Source of the DNA: Aptenodytes patagonicus
Taxonomy: Eukaryota; Chordata; Aves; Sphenisciformes; Spheniscidae
Assembly (NCBI RefSeq): GCF_965638725.1
Contig: NW_027472023.1
Span: 496,001 to 560,000 of the forward strand
Direction of reading: 5' to 3'
DNA: 64,000 nucleotides
Part shown: in pieces, positions 11,293-23,770 of the stretch
Layout of the letters: the number at the start of each line of letters is the position of its first letter
How positions within the stretch are numbered: position 1 is the stretch's first letter
Made by a program: the position numbers and the translations under genes
The notes under the pieces: generated by a model
Seen by the model: only the letters and a program-made list of their open reading frames with translations
Databases searched by the model: none
What the model was told of the DNA's origin: nothing

Positions 11293-14120
11293 TCAAAAGA
11301 ACCGGGACCTCGCTGGGCGGCTCCCAAAGGCAGCCGCCAGCTTTGGTGGCAGGACCCAGTTAAGGATGTCCCTCTTCAGCAGCACCAGGATGAGGACAGC
11401 AAACTGCAGCAAGGCGAGGAACAGAAGAAGTCTCCTGGGGGACAGGAGAGGGGTCAGGCAGAGCAGGGGGCAAATTTGTCTCAGCTCTTTCCAGCCACCC
11501 TCTTTCGAACACCACCATGGGATCTTGCACCATGCTGGGCACAGCACTCCCTGCTCAGGACTGGAGTGAGGGGCACGGGCATCTCTCTCAGCCCTACTGT
11601 ACGTCTCCCCAGTGGGCCCCAAAATCCCCCGCTATGCGCCCCCCAAGCTGGGAAGAAAAGAACTACTGAAACTTTTCATGCCAGAGAAGTCCAAAGCTGC
11701 CTAATGCCCTCGGACCACTGGCACGGGCATCCCACTGCCTACGGAAGAGCCCCAGCACCCCAAGCCCCCCGGGAAACTCACCTCAGCCAAGAAGTGACCT
11801 TATGCCTCCTTGAAGCCCGCTGCTCCTCCTACAGGCCAAGGCACAGCAGGGATATGTGTTAGGGTGCGCGAGCTGGCCGAGGTTTGAGGGCTCAGACCCC
11901 GTCCCTCGTCCTCGCTGAGATTGGTGCCCTCATGTCCCCCAGGCACAGTGCAGACCCGTCCCTCCCCAAGGCCCACAGCGGGGTTGTCTGTCCTACCAGC
12001 CGCACAGCCACCATCTCCTGCAGCAGCGACGGATTGGTCTCGTCTGCCTGCACCGTCTTCCTCCTGCTGTGGACACCGTGGAGTTCTAGGCTGTGAGAAG
12101 AGACCTCGGCCGGCATGGCGGTCTCCCAGGAGGCCAACAGGGAGCCAGGGTGCTGCCCAGCCTCTGCTGGGGCTGGCACCAGGCACCCCTGGCACCCCAG
12201 CACTGCACAGACCCACCCCCTGCCCCTGTCCTGCCCCAGGCCTGGGGGGCACGGAGGAGAGCCTGGGAGCTGCTCAGAGTTGTGCAGAGCTGCTTCCAGG
12301 AGTCCCGAGTTGCTCAGAGATGTGTTGAGCCGCATAGGAGAAGACAAAGGGCTCTCCCGAGCAGGCTGGAGGAGCGGACAGGAGCCAGAAAGATGTCTGC
12401 AAGTGGCAGAGGTCTGCCTGGAGCAGCTCAGCACCCCCCACCCCCCTGTCCCAGGTTTCAGTCAGGGCCCCATCGCCACTCACAATGCTGTTGGCCCTTG
12501 GAGGCCTTTCTGTCTCTCCCGGAGGCGCTGGAGCTTGTTCCTGAGCAGCTGGACAAGCAAAGGGCCCAGTCAAGAGTCCATGCCATGCCCGCTCTGAGGG
12601 GGCTTCCCCCCACAAACATGTTGAGCCCCCGTCCCTCCTGTCCCCAGTACCTTCTTGACCTCAACCTGCTCCTGAACAGCTTCTGCCAGATCTGACCACT
12701 GCTCCCACTGCAAAGCAAGTGGGACACATTGCAGGGAGCCATGGTGGGAAAGGGCATCCCCAGTCAGTCCCCAGGGCACTGGGAGGTCAGGCCAAGGCCA
12801 GGGCGGCAGGCACCCAGGTGTCCTGGGGCTAGCACCATTGCCCAGCAGCTCTGGCCGCTCCCTGAGGGATTTCTGGATCTGGGTCACACACCTTGATCAG
12901 CTCCTGCACTGCTGTGCCTCCCTCTGTCTTTCCCTGAAAGAGGTCTGCCTGGGAGGGAAAAGAGAACAGGAGCGTCTCCAGGAGGGGCAGGGGGGTGGAG
13001 GAGGACCCCCATGACAGCGGCCAGGGTGCAACACCAGACTACCCACTGCCCCCCGTGCCTGAGTTCCTGTTACACACGGCGTCCCCAGACACACGAGTGG
13101 GGGTCACTCATCCCACCCCCTTCCCCAAAGCCATGTTGCTGTGCCTGCAGACCCACAGCAGGCTCCCTTGAGCAGCACGGCCACAGCCAAGAGCCTGGGA
13201 GATCCCTCCATCATGGACGCCATATCCCAGGGTAAATGTCCTCCCCAGCCACACCACTGCCCATGGCTGCTGGGGTGCACGGACCCAGCACTGGCACCCC
13301 CGTCCCTGACCCTGTCAGGACGGGCCTCCTTCTCCCCTGTACCTTCTGTGCCTCTCCCAGGCTGGCGGCTGCCTCCCTGTTTGCCACCTGAACGTGCTCC
13401 TGCGGGAGAGGTGGGCAAGAGGAGCAGCCATCAGGGCGCTGGGACACTCCCGCGAGTGCAGTCCCCTCCGCATTATCCCCTCCCGGCTCCCTTCAGGCAC
13501 TGCCTTTGCCCTCGCCTCCCCTCTCCTTCCCAGCCCTGCAGGCACTGCAGGCAGGCAGAGAGACCCCCAGGCCAAAGTATCGACACAGTCCACATCTGGA
13601 CATGGTCCTGAGCAACTGGCTCTAGGTGACCCTGCCTGAGCAGGGCCATTGCACAAGGCAAGATGATCTCCAGAGGTCCCTTCCAACCTCAGCCAGTGTG
13701 TGATTCTGTGAACTCACCTTTGTCTGGGCCACCAGCCCCTCCAGCTGCTGGAGCTCCTGGCGGTTGTTTATGAAATGCCGCGCCACGACACAGTTCTGGG
13801 AAGAGGAGCCGGACAGAGGCACTGAGCCCCTGACACAGCCCCAGCCGCCGCAGCTGGGGGACATGGGCAGAGGAGGGGACACTGACCTTCATGCTGAGCT
13901 GCTCCATGGTTTCCTGCAGCTCCTGCCGCTTCTTCCCCTGCGTGGGGAAAGGTGGGGTCAGGGGCTCGGGTCTCGCAGCCCCCAGCCCCCAGGGACAAGG
14001 GGAATACTCCACACCTACCAGACGCCACAGCAGCTCCTTGTGCCTCTGTGACTCAGCAGAACACTGAGCCAGGCACTCCCGGATCATGCGGAGGTCTTGC
14101 TTTACTGCTTCTGCCTGCAT
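11293..14120 (-). CDS. Coiled-coil, C-terminally anchored membrane protein (TMCO5-like)
   Basis: Eleven exons join in frame with GT-AG borders: 14120-14019, 13937-13887, 13795-13718, 13399-13343, 12948-12892, 12707-12651, 12548-12484, 12417-12217, 12063-11997, 11828-11782 and 11434-11293. They give 307 residues from the ATG at 14120 (context CAGCCATGC). Residues 1-155 are charged and coiled-coil-like (KKRQELQETMEQL, LLRNKLQRLRERQKG). Three consecutive exons are exactly 57 nt. Residues 156-223 are Ser/Pro-rich. A single membrane helix, LLLFLALLQFAVLILVLL, spans 263-280, followed by a 27-residue tail (DILNWVLPPKL...). The layout and the D-x-L-x-x-x-LP tail resemble TMCO5 family proteins, which are known from spermatids; that name is inferred from pattern, not alignment. 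An upstream non-coding exon is likely because an AG precedes the start. The reading frame is fully open, so I take it as a working gene. Confidence 0.65.
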
Positions 14121-16593
14121 GGCTGCACCTGCGCATCGAGAGCCAGCAGGGTGTGAAGGGCACGGCCACGGGCACTATCAGGCATGGACACTCGCGGGAA
14201 CGCTGCCCTACCCTGGCACACAATTGCACATGGACACGTGGGTGGGCTCAGGGGAATGCACCACCGCACGGCTGTGAACCGGCATGCCACCCTGCTCACC
14301 TCCAGCTGTGCCCAGCACCGCAGGTGCTGGCACAGGTACAGCCGTATGCCCGTGGGCACAGCCATGCAGCGCCTTGTGCTCCCCAAGCACAGGTGCACGC
14401 ACGCTCTCTCATGCACAGGACACGACCATGCACATGGACAGTCAAGAAAGCCCAGGGCTGGCACGGGAGCCTCCCTGCAGAGAGGAGCACTACTTCCAGC
14501 TTGGCCTGCGACAGCTGGGTGCTGAGCACGTGGCAGGAGGTGGGGGGGGCCACCAGGGACCGCTGAGAAGAGAAGGAGCTTCCCCTGCCCTGCTGTGCCA
14601 GGCGCTCACGGGGCCCCTCCTGCCTGTGGGGCTGCCCTGCCCTGGGGCCTCTGTGACACCACCTCCAGCGTCAACACCCCACCCTGTGAGGTCAACACAC
14701 CTCCACCTCCGGGATCCCCTTCCTTTTGTTCCCCCACCAGCCCCAGCAGCAAGTGCAGCCTCCCTGCCTGGCCCTGCCTCGGCCCAGGCTACTGCCTTCT
14801 TCCCACCGCTCGCAGCCACACACAGACCCCTGGCCACCCTCCTCGCCCGGCCGAGGGCCATGGGGACCGTGGGGATACTGTGCCCTCACCGTTCTCTCCC
14901 CCGTCAGGGACCTTCCACTGCACCGTGGACACAGGACAGGTCGCTGGCGAGTACTCTCCAAACTCCTGCCCGGCAGCACCGAGGTTCTCCTCCAGATGCT
15001 CCCCCACCTCCAGGAGCAGCCCCCTTTATACCTGCCAGGGTGCCCATGTCACAAGCCCACAGTGACATCACGGTGACACGGCCACCGCTGCCCACTGTGA
15101 CATGGCAATCACCTCCCCGGGGCTGGTGGCAAGAGCTGAAGTGGGGCCCAGTCGTGGCCACCGGGGAAACAGGGCGTCACTCTCAGCACCCACCCTTAGA
15201 GCATGGGTGGGAGCAACCACGGGCACCGCATGTCGGCATCTTCCTGTGGTGTATGCCTGTCCCATGGCAGTCCAGCTGTGGCAGCTCCCCACCCCAAGTC
15301 CAAGCAGGACCCAGGCTGCGCATGTACTCCCAGCAGGAACATGCAGACACTCACAGACACGTACGTGCACCACGGGTGTGCACATGTGCACGGACAGACA
15401 CACTACGTGGGCTCCAGCACAGGGCTCAACCATCCATCCTCCACCAGGATCCAGCATTCAGTCCCAGGTGGGAACTTCAGCCGGGAAAGGGGAAAAATAA
15501 AGGCGAGCCCTCTGCTCTAGCCTGGGCAGACACCCTGCTTGCAGACTCCCAAGAGGAATGGGGTGTCTCTCTTGCTCAGAGAGCCGCGGCTGCTGGCACA
15601 TGGGGGGACACCAGGAGGAAGGGGTTGGGGGCACGCAGCAGGCAGGCAGTGACCCACGTGCTTCAGCTCTGGCCCTTCGAGCGGCTGCGTGCAGCGGCAC
15701 CGCATTCAGGAGTTGGCAGACCGGGTCACTCTGGCCTCCATCCAACAGGGCCTTTCCCCTCGGCAGCAAAACCTGTGAGTGGCTGGAGAAGCTGTCAGGG
15801 AGCAGCCGGGGCTGTGCCAGCCAGTGGCTGTGGGGTCAGCAGGGACAGGGCCTTGGGGACAGGGCCACCGGCTACGAGATTGCTCAAGTGGGCCCCATGG
15901 GATGGAGTGCAAGCGGCAACGGGGCCATGGGGACAGCACCGCTGGGGATGGGGCCAGGGGGCCAGTGGGCTGTGGGGCCAGCAGGGACGGGAGCCTAGGG
16001 AGGGAGGCAGACCAGGGTCATGGGGACTGTGGGGAGGGAGAAGGACACAGGCTGGTGGGCTGTGGCGTGGAAGGGCAGCATGGGGGCCATACGGGCCGTG
16101 GAGTGAGAGGGCAGGCGGGTGGCTGTGGGGCCATGGGGAGCTGTGGGGAGAAAGGGAGGGGGCTTGGGGGAGGTCTAGGGGGCTGTGGATGATAACGTTT
16201 GCCGGCCTCCGTGTAAATGCATCCCCGGCTGCTGGAGCCTGAGTTAATGTCGGACATGATTACGGGGGTTGGCCTGCACAGTGCTAAATGGTTGCCAAAA
16301 AGGTGGAGTAAAAAACACTACCGTGGCCTGAGAAGATGGTGGTTCCACCTGATTATATAGTGTCATAAAAACTCCAGGGATGCAGGGAGGGAGGGCAGGT
16401 GAAGCTGGCACGCAGGGACCTGGCTTGCGGCAGGCAGGGTGGCGGCACCCAGTGCCTAGCAGATGAGACTGGGCCTGGCCTCGAGGGGCTACAGGGACTG
16501 ACACGCGGTGCAAGACCCTCTCCCTGCGCCCCAACAAACACGCCCGAGCACATGGAGGTGGAGATAGAAAAGGCTTTATTGGGGGGGCGTCTG
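14121..16593. other. Upstream flank of TMCO5-like gene; no exon proven
   Basis: This is GC-rich sequence with CA-rich words at 15300-15420 and G-rich runs at 15850-16180. A minus-strand stretch near 14545-14470 (STQLSQAKLEVVLL) could be a further 5' exon of the TMCO5-like gene, but no splice pair could be settled. Long open frames on the plus strand here have no domain and follow from high GC. Confidence 0.35.
16575..16580 (-). terminator. Polyadenylation signal
   Basis: AATAAA on the minus strand lies 14 bases after the stop codon of the terminal exon at 16594-16713. Confidence 0.6.
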
Positions 16594-16713
16594 TCAAAAG
16601 GGCAGCGGCCCCTCACTGACCACGGGGAGGATCTTTCCCAGTGCATATGCCAGGTCGGTGTAGGTCTCCTCACACAGCACACACAACAGCAGTCCGTAGA
16701 AGAGCTGGGGGTC
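16594..16713 (-). CDS. Terminal exon of an unidentified gene
   Basis: On the minus strand a pyrimidine-rich acceptor ending CATAG is followed by 39 codons beginning [17 protein letters not shown] and ending SEGPLPF, then TGA and a near-by AATAAA. The mix of hydrophobic and acidic residues reads like true protein, possibly the end of a helical-repeat protein. I do not recognise the family. No upstream exon was found, because a repeat unit starts at about 16737, so the rest of the gene is either lost or far away. Confidence 0.5.
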   Translation of the reverse strand, partial: DPQLFYGLLLCVLCEETYTDLAYALGKILPVVSEGPLPF

Positions 16714-16736
16714 CTATGAGGAGGTGCAGAACTGGC

Positions 16737-18003
16737 CCTGGACAGTTCTCGTAGCAAGCCGACAGTCTGGAGAAGGATCGGCTCAGGTTGGGCCCTTTTG
16801 TCCTGGGCTGCTCCTGTGCTGGGCCAGCCTAAAGGCAAGCAGACATCTGCCATGCTCCTGCAGAGGCTCACCCCTGCGGAGGGGTGCAGACCGCCCCAGC
16901 GCACCCGTGCCCAATAAGATCATGGAGCACATCCTCCCGGAAGGCATGTCAGAACATATTGAAGACAGGGAGGTGATTACAGACAGCCAACATGGCTTCA
17001 CCAAGGGCAAACTGCGCATGAGCCAAAATGGATTGAGATCAGCCCTGCAGTGAAGGACTTGGGAATCCTGGTGGATGAGAAATTGGACATGAGGCAGCCA
17101 TGTGCGCTTGCAATCCCAGAAAGTCAATCGTATCCTGGGCTGCATCCAAAGAAGCGTGGCCAGCAGGTGGAGGGAGGGGATTCTCCCCCTCTACTCCGCT
17201 CTGGTGAGACCCCACCTGGAGCATCCAGCTCTGGTGTCCCCAGTCCAAGAAAGACATGGTCCTCTTAGAGTGGGTCCAGAGGATTGCCACAAAAGTGATC
17301 CAAGGTCTGGAACACCTCTGCTATGAAGAAAGGCTGAGAGAGTTGGGGTTGTTCAGCCTGGAGTAGAGAAGGCTCTGGGCAGACCTTCCTGCGGCCTTTC
17401 CGTATATAAAGGGGGCTTAGAAGAAAGATGGAGGGAGACTTTTTACCAAGGCCTGTAGAGACAGGACAAGGGGCAACGGTTTTAAACTGAAAGCGGGTAG
17501 GTTTAGCCTGGACATAAGGAAGAAATGTTTTACGATAAGGGTGGTGAGACAGTGGAACAGGTTGCCCAGAGAAGTTGTGGATGCCCCATCGCTGGAAAAG
17601 GGTTCAGGGTCAGGCTGGATGGGGCTCTGAGCAACCTGATCTAATGAGAGATGTCCCTGTCCATGGCAGGGGGGTTGGACTAGATGATCTTTAAAGGTCC
17701 CCTTCCGACCCAAACCATTCTATGATTCTATGAGCTGGAGCAGCCCCCACCCAGCTGCTCGCCAGGCGCAGCACATTGCCTTGGTGCCCAGACGGCCGTG
17801 GGCTAAGGAACATCCCTGGGCAGCCAGGGAGGCAGAGGAGGCGGTACAGGCCTTGCCGGGAAGCGCTCTGGGTGCCTGCAGCAGCTCTTCCTGGCCTGGG
17901 GACAGCGGCTGGCCCCAGCACTGGGAAGAGGGAGGCAGGGAGGCAGGGAGGCAGGGAGGGAGGCCAGGACAGCAGCACGACTCGAGAGAGCGAGCCAGCC
18001 TCC
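16737..18003 (+). repeat. Left copy of a 1.2 kb direct repeat flanking an ERV fossil
   Basis: This block and 21729-22939 share the same order of parts. First comes a GC-rich lead (CAAGCCGACAG, CTCCTGTGCTGGGCCAG). Then comes a CR1 carrying the same internal deletion, and then a block starting CCCCACCCAGCTGCTCGCC and ending with GGGAGGCA-type purine repeats and GAGCCAGCCT. Because the CR1 deletion is shared, the two are copies by duplication, not independent insertions. The similarity ends at 18003/22939. Confidence 0.85.
16895..17733 (+). mobile_element. CR1 LINE with internal deletion (left repeat copy)
   Basis: A plus-strand CR1 starts with an RT piece ([24 protein letters not shown]). It jumps at about 17040 to a later part of ORF2 ([13 protein letters not shown]) and runs to the 3' end ATTCTATGATTCTATGA at 17733. 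Several hundred bases of RT, including the catalytic region, are missing, so it is inactive. The same jump is seen in the copy at 21.9-22.7 kb. Confidence 0.85.
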
Positions 18004-21000
18004 AGGTCGGCTGGCACATCCTCTAGCATTAACTAGCCAAGTGGCTTCTGCTACATGTCTATCCCAATGCTTGAATGTCCCAGCACCCACTGCTCTCAGT
18101 GTAGTTTTTAACAGTCCATTATATCGTTCAATTCTCCCAGAAGCTGGTGCATAATAGGCTGGTGCATGATGGGGGATGTGATACACCCAGTCAGTGCCAC
18201 GCTCCTTGGCCCAGGTGTTTATGAGGCTGTTTCGGTAATGAGTCCCGTTGTCTGATTCAATTCTTTCAGGGGTGCCGTGCTGCCATAAAACTTTGCAACC
18301 AGGTTTCCAAAGAGTCTGGATTATTCTTTTCCCCTTTTCAAACACTTCCTCCGCTGTGTTGCCCCACACAATGATGTCATCAACATACTGCAGGTGTTTG
18401 GGAGCTTCACCTTGTTCCAGTGCAGTCTGGATCAGTCCATGGCAAATGGTGGGGCTGTGTTTCCACCCCTGGGGCAGTCGGTTACAGCTGTACTGGATAC
18501 CCCCCCACACGTGAAAGCAAACTGTGGCCTGCACTCTGCCGCCAAAGGGATTGAGAAAAACACATTAGCGGTATCAATTGTTGCATACCATTTGGCGGCC
18601 TTTGACTCCAGTTCGTATTGAAGTTCCAGCATGTCTGGCACGGCAGCACTCAGCGGCGGTGTGACTTCGTTCAGGCCTCGATAGTCCACTGTTAGCCTCC
18701 ACTCTCTGTTAGATTTTTGCACTGGCCGTATGGCACTGTTGAAGGGTGAATGAGTCTTGCTGATCACTCCTTGACTCTCCGGTTGCCGGATCAGCTTATG
18801 GATGGGAATCAGGGAGTCTCGACTGGTGTGATACTGTTGCCAGTGCACTGGCATGGTAGCAATTGGCACCTGCTGTTCTTTAACCCACAGCAACCCCGCC
18901 ACAGACGAGAGACCGGCCAAGCTAGACAGCTGTTTAGTCTTCTCCACATTCAAGGCAGCTGTTCCAAAAGCCCACCGGTATCCTTCTGGGTCCTTGCAAT
19001 ACCCTCTCCTGAGGTAGTCTATGCCAAGGATACATGAAGCCTCCGGACCAGCCACAATAGGATGCTTTTGCCACTCATTCCCAGTTAGGCTTACCTCAGC
19101 CTCCCAACACAGACAGTCCTTGGTACCTTCCCATCACTCCAGAAATACGGATGGATTCTGCCCCTTTGTAATCTGATGGTATTAGAGTACGCTGTGCACC
19201 GGTGCCCACTAGAGCTTTATACTCCCGTGGGGCTGATGTGCCAGGCCATCGAATCCACACAGTCCAGTAAACTCGGTTGTCCCTTTCCTCCGCCTGGCCA
19301 AAGGCAGGGCCCCTCTATTTGCCGTCGGAGTCTTCATTACTTGATTGTTGTGACTGCAAAACAGAAGTCCCTTCATCAGGATCAAAAGTATGATCAGCCC
19401 TTCTACCCTGCCCAACAGACACTGGAGCAGTAGTTTTCCTGGATGGATGCTTTCTGGCTGTTGTTTTTCCTTGCAGGTCTTGTACCCGAGCTTCTAGTCC
19501 CCAGGTAGGTTCACCATCCCACTTCCTCATGTCCTCCCCCTGGTCACGCAGGAAGAACCACAGGGTTGCACGTGGTGTGTGCCACCGGTACCCTTTCCCT
19601 TGAACAGAAAAAGGCTGCTGAGACCTTGGTTGGAGTGCGTGAGGAAGACCTATCCTTCTCGGCTTGCTTGGACAGTTTTGGGGTCAGTTCCTTCGCAGCC
19701 GAGACGCAGGCCCGCATGGAGGAAGCGAGATTATCTTTGTATTCTCGGAGTTGTCTGGCCAGTCCATCTATAGTTGGTACCTCCGTGACTGTCCAGCTCA
19801 TTATCGACAGGGTGTGGGCATATGACGTCGGTGCATTTCGTACAACCTTTCGCCACATGGACCACGTGCACCGGATTTCATCCGGGTCTTTGGACACCTG
19901 GCCGTCATCCAGGTTGTTACAGATCACCTCCACCACGGCTAATTCCCTCAGATACGGGATACCTCCCTCAAAGGTGGTGCATTTGCTTTGGGAATTTGCA
20001 AGTTCTTCCTTGAAGGGATACCTGTCCTTCACACTTGACAGGAGTCGCTGCCAAAGACTGAGGACTCCTGCCTTTTTTCCAATCCCTTTGCCAATGGCCT
20101 TATCCTTAGCCAAGGATCCCAGCTGCCGGGCTTCTTTACCTTCTAATTCCTGACTACTGGCCCCAATATCTCAGCGTCGGAGTAACCAGCTGAGAATTAG
20201 CTCACCCGGTTGACGGCTAAAATCTTTTCGCATACCTCGCAGCTCACTTAGGCATAGGGATGGGGTGGTTTCGGTCTCATTTATGCTTTCAGTCTCTTCC
20301 TCCTCCTGCTCTTGTGACTGCGCTGCTGCAGAACAGGCTGCCTCTTCTGATTCTTTCTCCTGCTCCCTCTTAGGAGAAGCTTCTTCATCCCTTACTAAAC
20401 GAGTTGACTTCCGCTTCCGTTGGTTCTTTTTAGTTCTAGGGGCGACTGATACAGTGTCTGCTTTAGCCATAGCGTCTGTTGGTATGTTTTCCCTCTCTTC
20501 TCCCTGAGGGTGCTGCATAACATCGAGCAGTGTTTGGCAGAAGCTGGCCAGGGCCCAGCACGGGGTGGGAAGTTGTGCCTCTTTGGAATAGCCACGGCAT
20601 TTTTCTTTTTTTCCCCCAAATGTTCTATCACTGCATCAAGACCCTGCAGTTGTTTGGGAGTCAAGCTCCACACCATTGGAGGTGAGAAGTTCTCTAGATA
20701 CCTGCCCATATTCTCCCACATGCCTTGCCACCCATGACCATCCTGTTGCGGAGCCTGGGTCATATTCCTAAATTGCTTGTTAACCTTAGACAAAACCAAA
20801 GCAATATTCCTAAGAAATACCAATAGAAGTATTTTAACTACCCAAGGATGTTCAAGATACTGAAAAGTTATTGTAACGAGGGAGAAAACGTCACAGAAGA
20901 AGGTAGTGAAGGTGCCATTCTGTATCTCCTCCACCAAAAAACCTCTCAGAGGAAGAAGTATAACTGTTAATTGTCTCCATGAGAGATACTAGATTAAGCT

Positions 21001-21728
21001 CAAGGTCATTGTTTTAATAACAAATCTCCCAGGCAAAACATCACTAATCGCTACAGAGCACAGCAAACTGCAAAAGCCAACACCAGTCTTCAACATGTAC
21101 AGCAAAAAACCCAGCATGGCGCAGATCAGATAAACTAGTATCGAGAACAGATGAATCAAGATCGTGACCCGCAACTGTTAGCAGATATAAATCCCTTCTA
21201 ATATGCTCTGGTCATTCCGTTATTATCGCAAAGCCTTTGAGCCCCACGTCGGGTGCCAAAAAGGACGGTCGTGGTTTAACCCCAGCCAGCAACTAAGCAC
21301 CACACCGCCGCTCGCTCACTCCCCCCGCAGCGGGATGGGGGAAGAGAATTGGAAGGGCAAGAGTGAGAAAACTCAGGGGTTGAGACAAAAACAGTTTAAT
21401 AATTGAAATATAGCAGTAGTAATAATACTAATACTACTATAGTAATGGAAAAGAAGATAACAAAGAGCGAGAAATAAAACCCTAGAAAGACAAGTGATGC
21501 AAGTGAAAACAATTGCTCACCACCAACCGACTGATGCCCAGCCAGTCCCCGAGCAGCGGCCTCCCGCCGCGCCAACCTCCCCCCCCCTAGGTTTATGGCT
21601 GAGCATGACGTCATATGGTAGGGGATAGCCCTTTGGTCAGTTGGGGTCAGCTGTCCCGGCTGTGCCCCCTCCCATCTTCTTGTGCACCCCCAGCCTGTTC
21701 GCTGGTGGGCTGGTGTGAGAAGCCCTGG
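18004..21728 (-). mobile_element. ERVL-like endogenous retrovirus fossil
   Basis: On the minus strand the order is: LTR (about 21728-21264, same family as the two solo LTRs), a primer-binding-site-like stretch (TGGCACCCGACGTGGGG, about 21260-21240), gag (about 20940-19540, with a Lys/Glu-rich part and a capsid-like part), protease, reverse transcriptase (about 19050-18330, VDYRGLNEVTPPLSAAVPD and YVDD) and integrase (about 18290-18050, SDNGTHY). No envelope and no second LTR are seen. It is broken, with several breaks, and cut at both ends by the direct repeats around it. Family: ERVL-like, class III. Age cannot be read from LTR pairs as only one LTR is left. Confidence 0.88.
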
Positions 21729-22939
21729 CCAGTTCTTGTAGCAAGCCGACAGTGTGGAGAAGGATCAGCTCAGGTCGGGCCCTTTCGTCCTGGGCTGCTC
21801 CTGTGCTGGGCCAGACTGAGGGCAAGCAGACATCTGCCATGCTCCTGCAGAGGCTCACCCCTGCGGAGGGCTGCAGACCCATCCACACATCTGTGCCCGA
21901 TAAGATCGTGGAGCACATCCTCCCGGAAGGCATGTCAAAAACATATTGACGACAGGGAGGTGATTACAGACAGCCAACATGGCTTCACCAAGGGCAAACT
22001 GCGCATGAGCCAAAATGGATTGAGAGCAGCCCTGCAGAGGACTTGAGGATCCTGGTGGATGAGAAATTGGACATGAGGTGGTCATGTGTGTTTGCAGCCT
22101 AGAAAGGCAACCGTATCCTGGGCTGCATCCAAAGAAGCGTGGCCAGCAGGTGGAGGGAGGGGATTCTCCCCCTCTACGCCGCTCTGGTGAGACCCCACCT
22201 GGAGTACTGCATCCAGCTCTGGGGTCCCCAATCCAAGAAGGACATGGTCCTCTTAGAGTGGGTCCAGAGGAGGGCCACAAAAGTGATCCAAGGTCTGGAA
22301 CACCTCTGCTATGAAGAAAGGCTGAGAGAGTTGGGGTTGTTCAGCCTGGAGTAGAGAAGGCTCTGGGCAGACCTTCCTGCGGCCTTTCCGTATATAAAGG
22401 GGGCCTAGAAGAAAGATGGAGGGAGACTTTTTACCAAGGCCTGTAGAGACAGGACAAGGGGCAACGGTTTTAAACTGAAAGCGGGTAGGTTTAGCCTGGA
22501 CATAAGGAAGAAATGTTTTACGATAAGGGTGGTGAGACAGTGGAACAGGTTGCCCAGAGAAGTTGTGGGCATCACTGGAAGTGTTCAGGGTCAGGTTGGA
22601 TGGGGCTCTGAGCAACCTGATCTAATGAAAGCTGTCCCTGTCCATGGCGGGGGGGGGGGGGTTGGACTAGATGATCTTTAATAAAGCCCCCACCCAGCTG
22701 CTCGCCAGGCGCAGCACATTGCCTCGGTGCCCAGACGGCCGTGGGCTAAGGAACATCCCTGGGCAGCCAGGGAGGCAGAGGAGGCGGTACAGGCCTTGCC
22801 GGGAAGCGCTCTGGGTGCCTGCAGCAGCTCTTCCTGGCCTGGGGACAGCGGCTGGCCCCAGCACTGGGAAGAGGGAGGCAGGGAGGCAGGGAGGGAGGCC
22901 AGGAGAGCAGCACGACTCGAGAGAGAGAGCCAGCCTGGC
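21729..22939 (+). repeat. Right copy of the 1.2 kb direct repeat
   Basis: This is the partner of 16737-18003. It contains the same deleted CR1 (about 21890-22678) and the same GC-rich block (22682-22939). It differs by a poly-G run near 22650-22663 and by small changes. The left unit has GGATTGCCACAAAAG where this one has GGAGGGCCACAAAAG, closer to normal CR1. Confidence 0.85.
21890..22678 (+). mobile_element. CR1 LINE with internal deletion (right repeat copy)
   Basis: This has the same structure as 16895-17733: RT piece, jump at about 22035, ORF2 end and 3' region. The ATTCTATG tail is replaced by the junction to the following GC-rich block. It is inactive. Confidence 0.8.
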
Positions 22940-23700
22940 TGCTGATTATTTCCACGATGCACAGAGTCACCTCCATTAGCACTGTTAGCATCTTCCGTTA
23001 GACCGAAGACATATCTACAGACATGTAGACTGTATGTATGCATGCTCCTTGGCCAGTCCCGCAGGGGTCTGTGCGGTACCCACATGCCCAGCTCCCTGAT
23101 AGTCACCCTGGGGGGCTGCGCACAGCGCTCTCACAGCTCAATCCTTGCAGGCTGCCGCACCACCGGGAGGTGGCTGAGGAGCCTGGCGTGGGGCCGAGGG
23201 ACAAGCCCGAGTCTTTGGGCTTGTCTGCAGCACCTGCACACGGGGTTTTGAGGGGGGGGGCGCTTAAACCAGCACTGCCTCTGGACTAAGCCACGTGGAA
23301 CTACAGCCTCTTCTGAAGCACCGCAGTTCACCACAGTTCACTGCCATCAGCAGCTGGCAATGCCTGAGTGCAAAAAAGGCAATTCCCTGATCTACTTCAG
23401 TGTGAAAACTCTCCAGCTTCTCACAAAACTACCTTCCTGCCCGGAGCACAGGGCATGCCACCGCCTGGCACAGGAGGAGGTGTGTAACGGCACAGTAGCT
23501 TGCCGGGGTAGGCAAAGGAGGTGCTGCTCTCTGTGCTCCCAGGTGCTTCTGGGCCCCTTGTCTCTGGGAGCTGCAGGTGTGGGCAGGGGCTAACCCACAG
23601 GGTTTCTCCCTCCCAGGTGGCACAGCAACCCCCTCCTGGGTAGCCCGTCTGAGGTCATCATGGCCACCACCAGTTGGCTCTTGTGAGGTCATAACCTGCT
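22940..23700. other. No gene recognised
   Basis: This is mixed sequence between the repeat and the promoter region of the SUN-domain gene. No exon, RNA gene or known repeat was supported. Confidence 0.35.
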
Positions 23701-23703
23701 GCC

Positions 23704-23770
23704 CTCCATAAAACCCCACGCCGCAGAGCTGGGCAGCAGCGCGAAGCAGAGCGCTTTCAGCAGCTAGTGG
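23704..23770 (+). promoter_or_regulatory. Candidate core promoter and 5' UTR of the SUN-domain gene
   Basis: A TATA-like CCATAAAACC stands at about 23706, some 65 bases before the ATG at 23771. A near repeat of GAGGTCAT occurs upstream at 23651 and 23685, each with TGAGGTCATNA half-site character. Transcription start is inferred only. Confidence 0.4.

Noticed and set aside
14284-16242. 652-codon plus-strand open frame
   Set aside because: It lies antisense to and upstream of the TMCO5-like gene in GC-rich DNA, has Pro/Gly/Trp-rich composition without a domain, and shows no splice or conservation support.
21240-21263. tRNA gene fragment at the primer-binding-site-like stretch
   Set aside because: Only the 18-base tRNA-end complement next to the LTR is present, which is the expected retroviral primer site. 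No cloverleaf can be formed.
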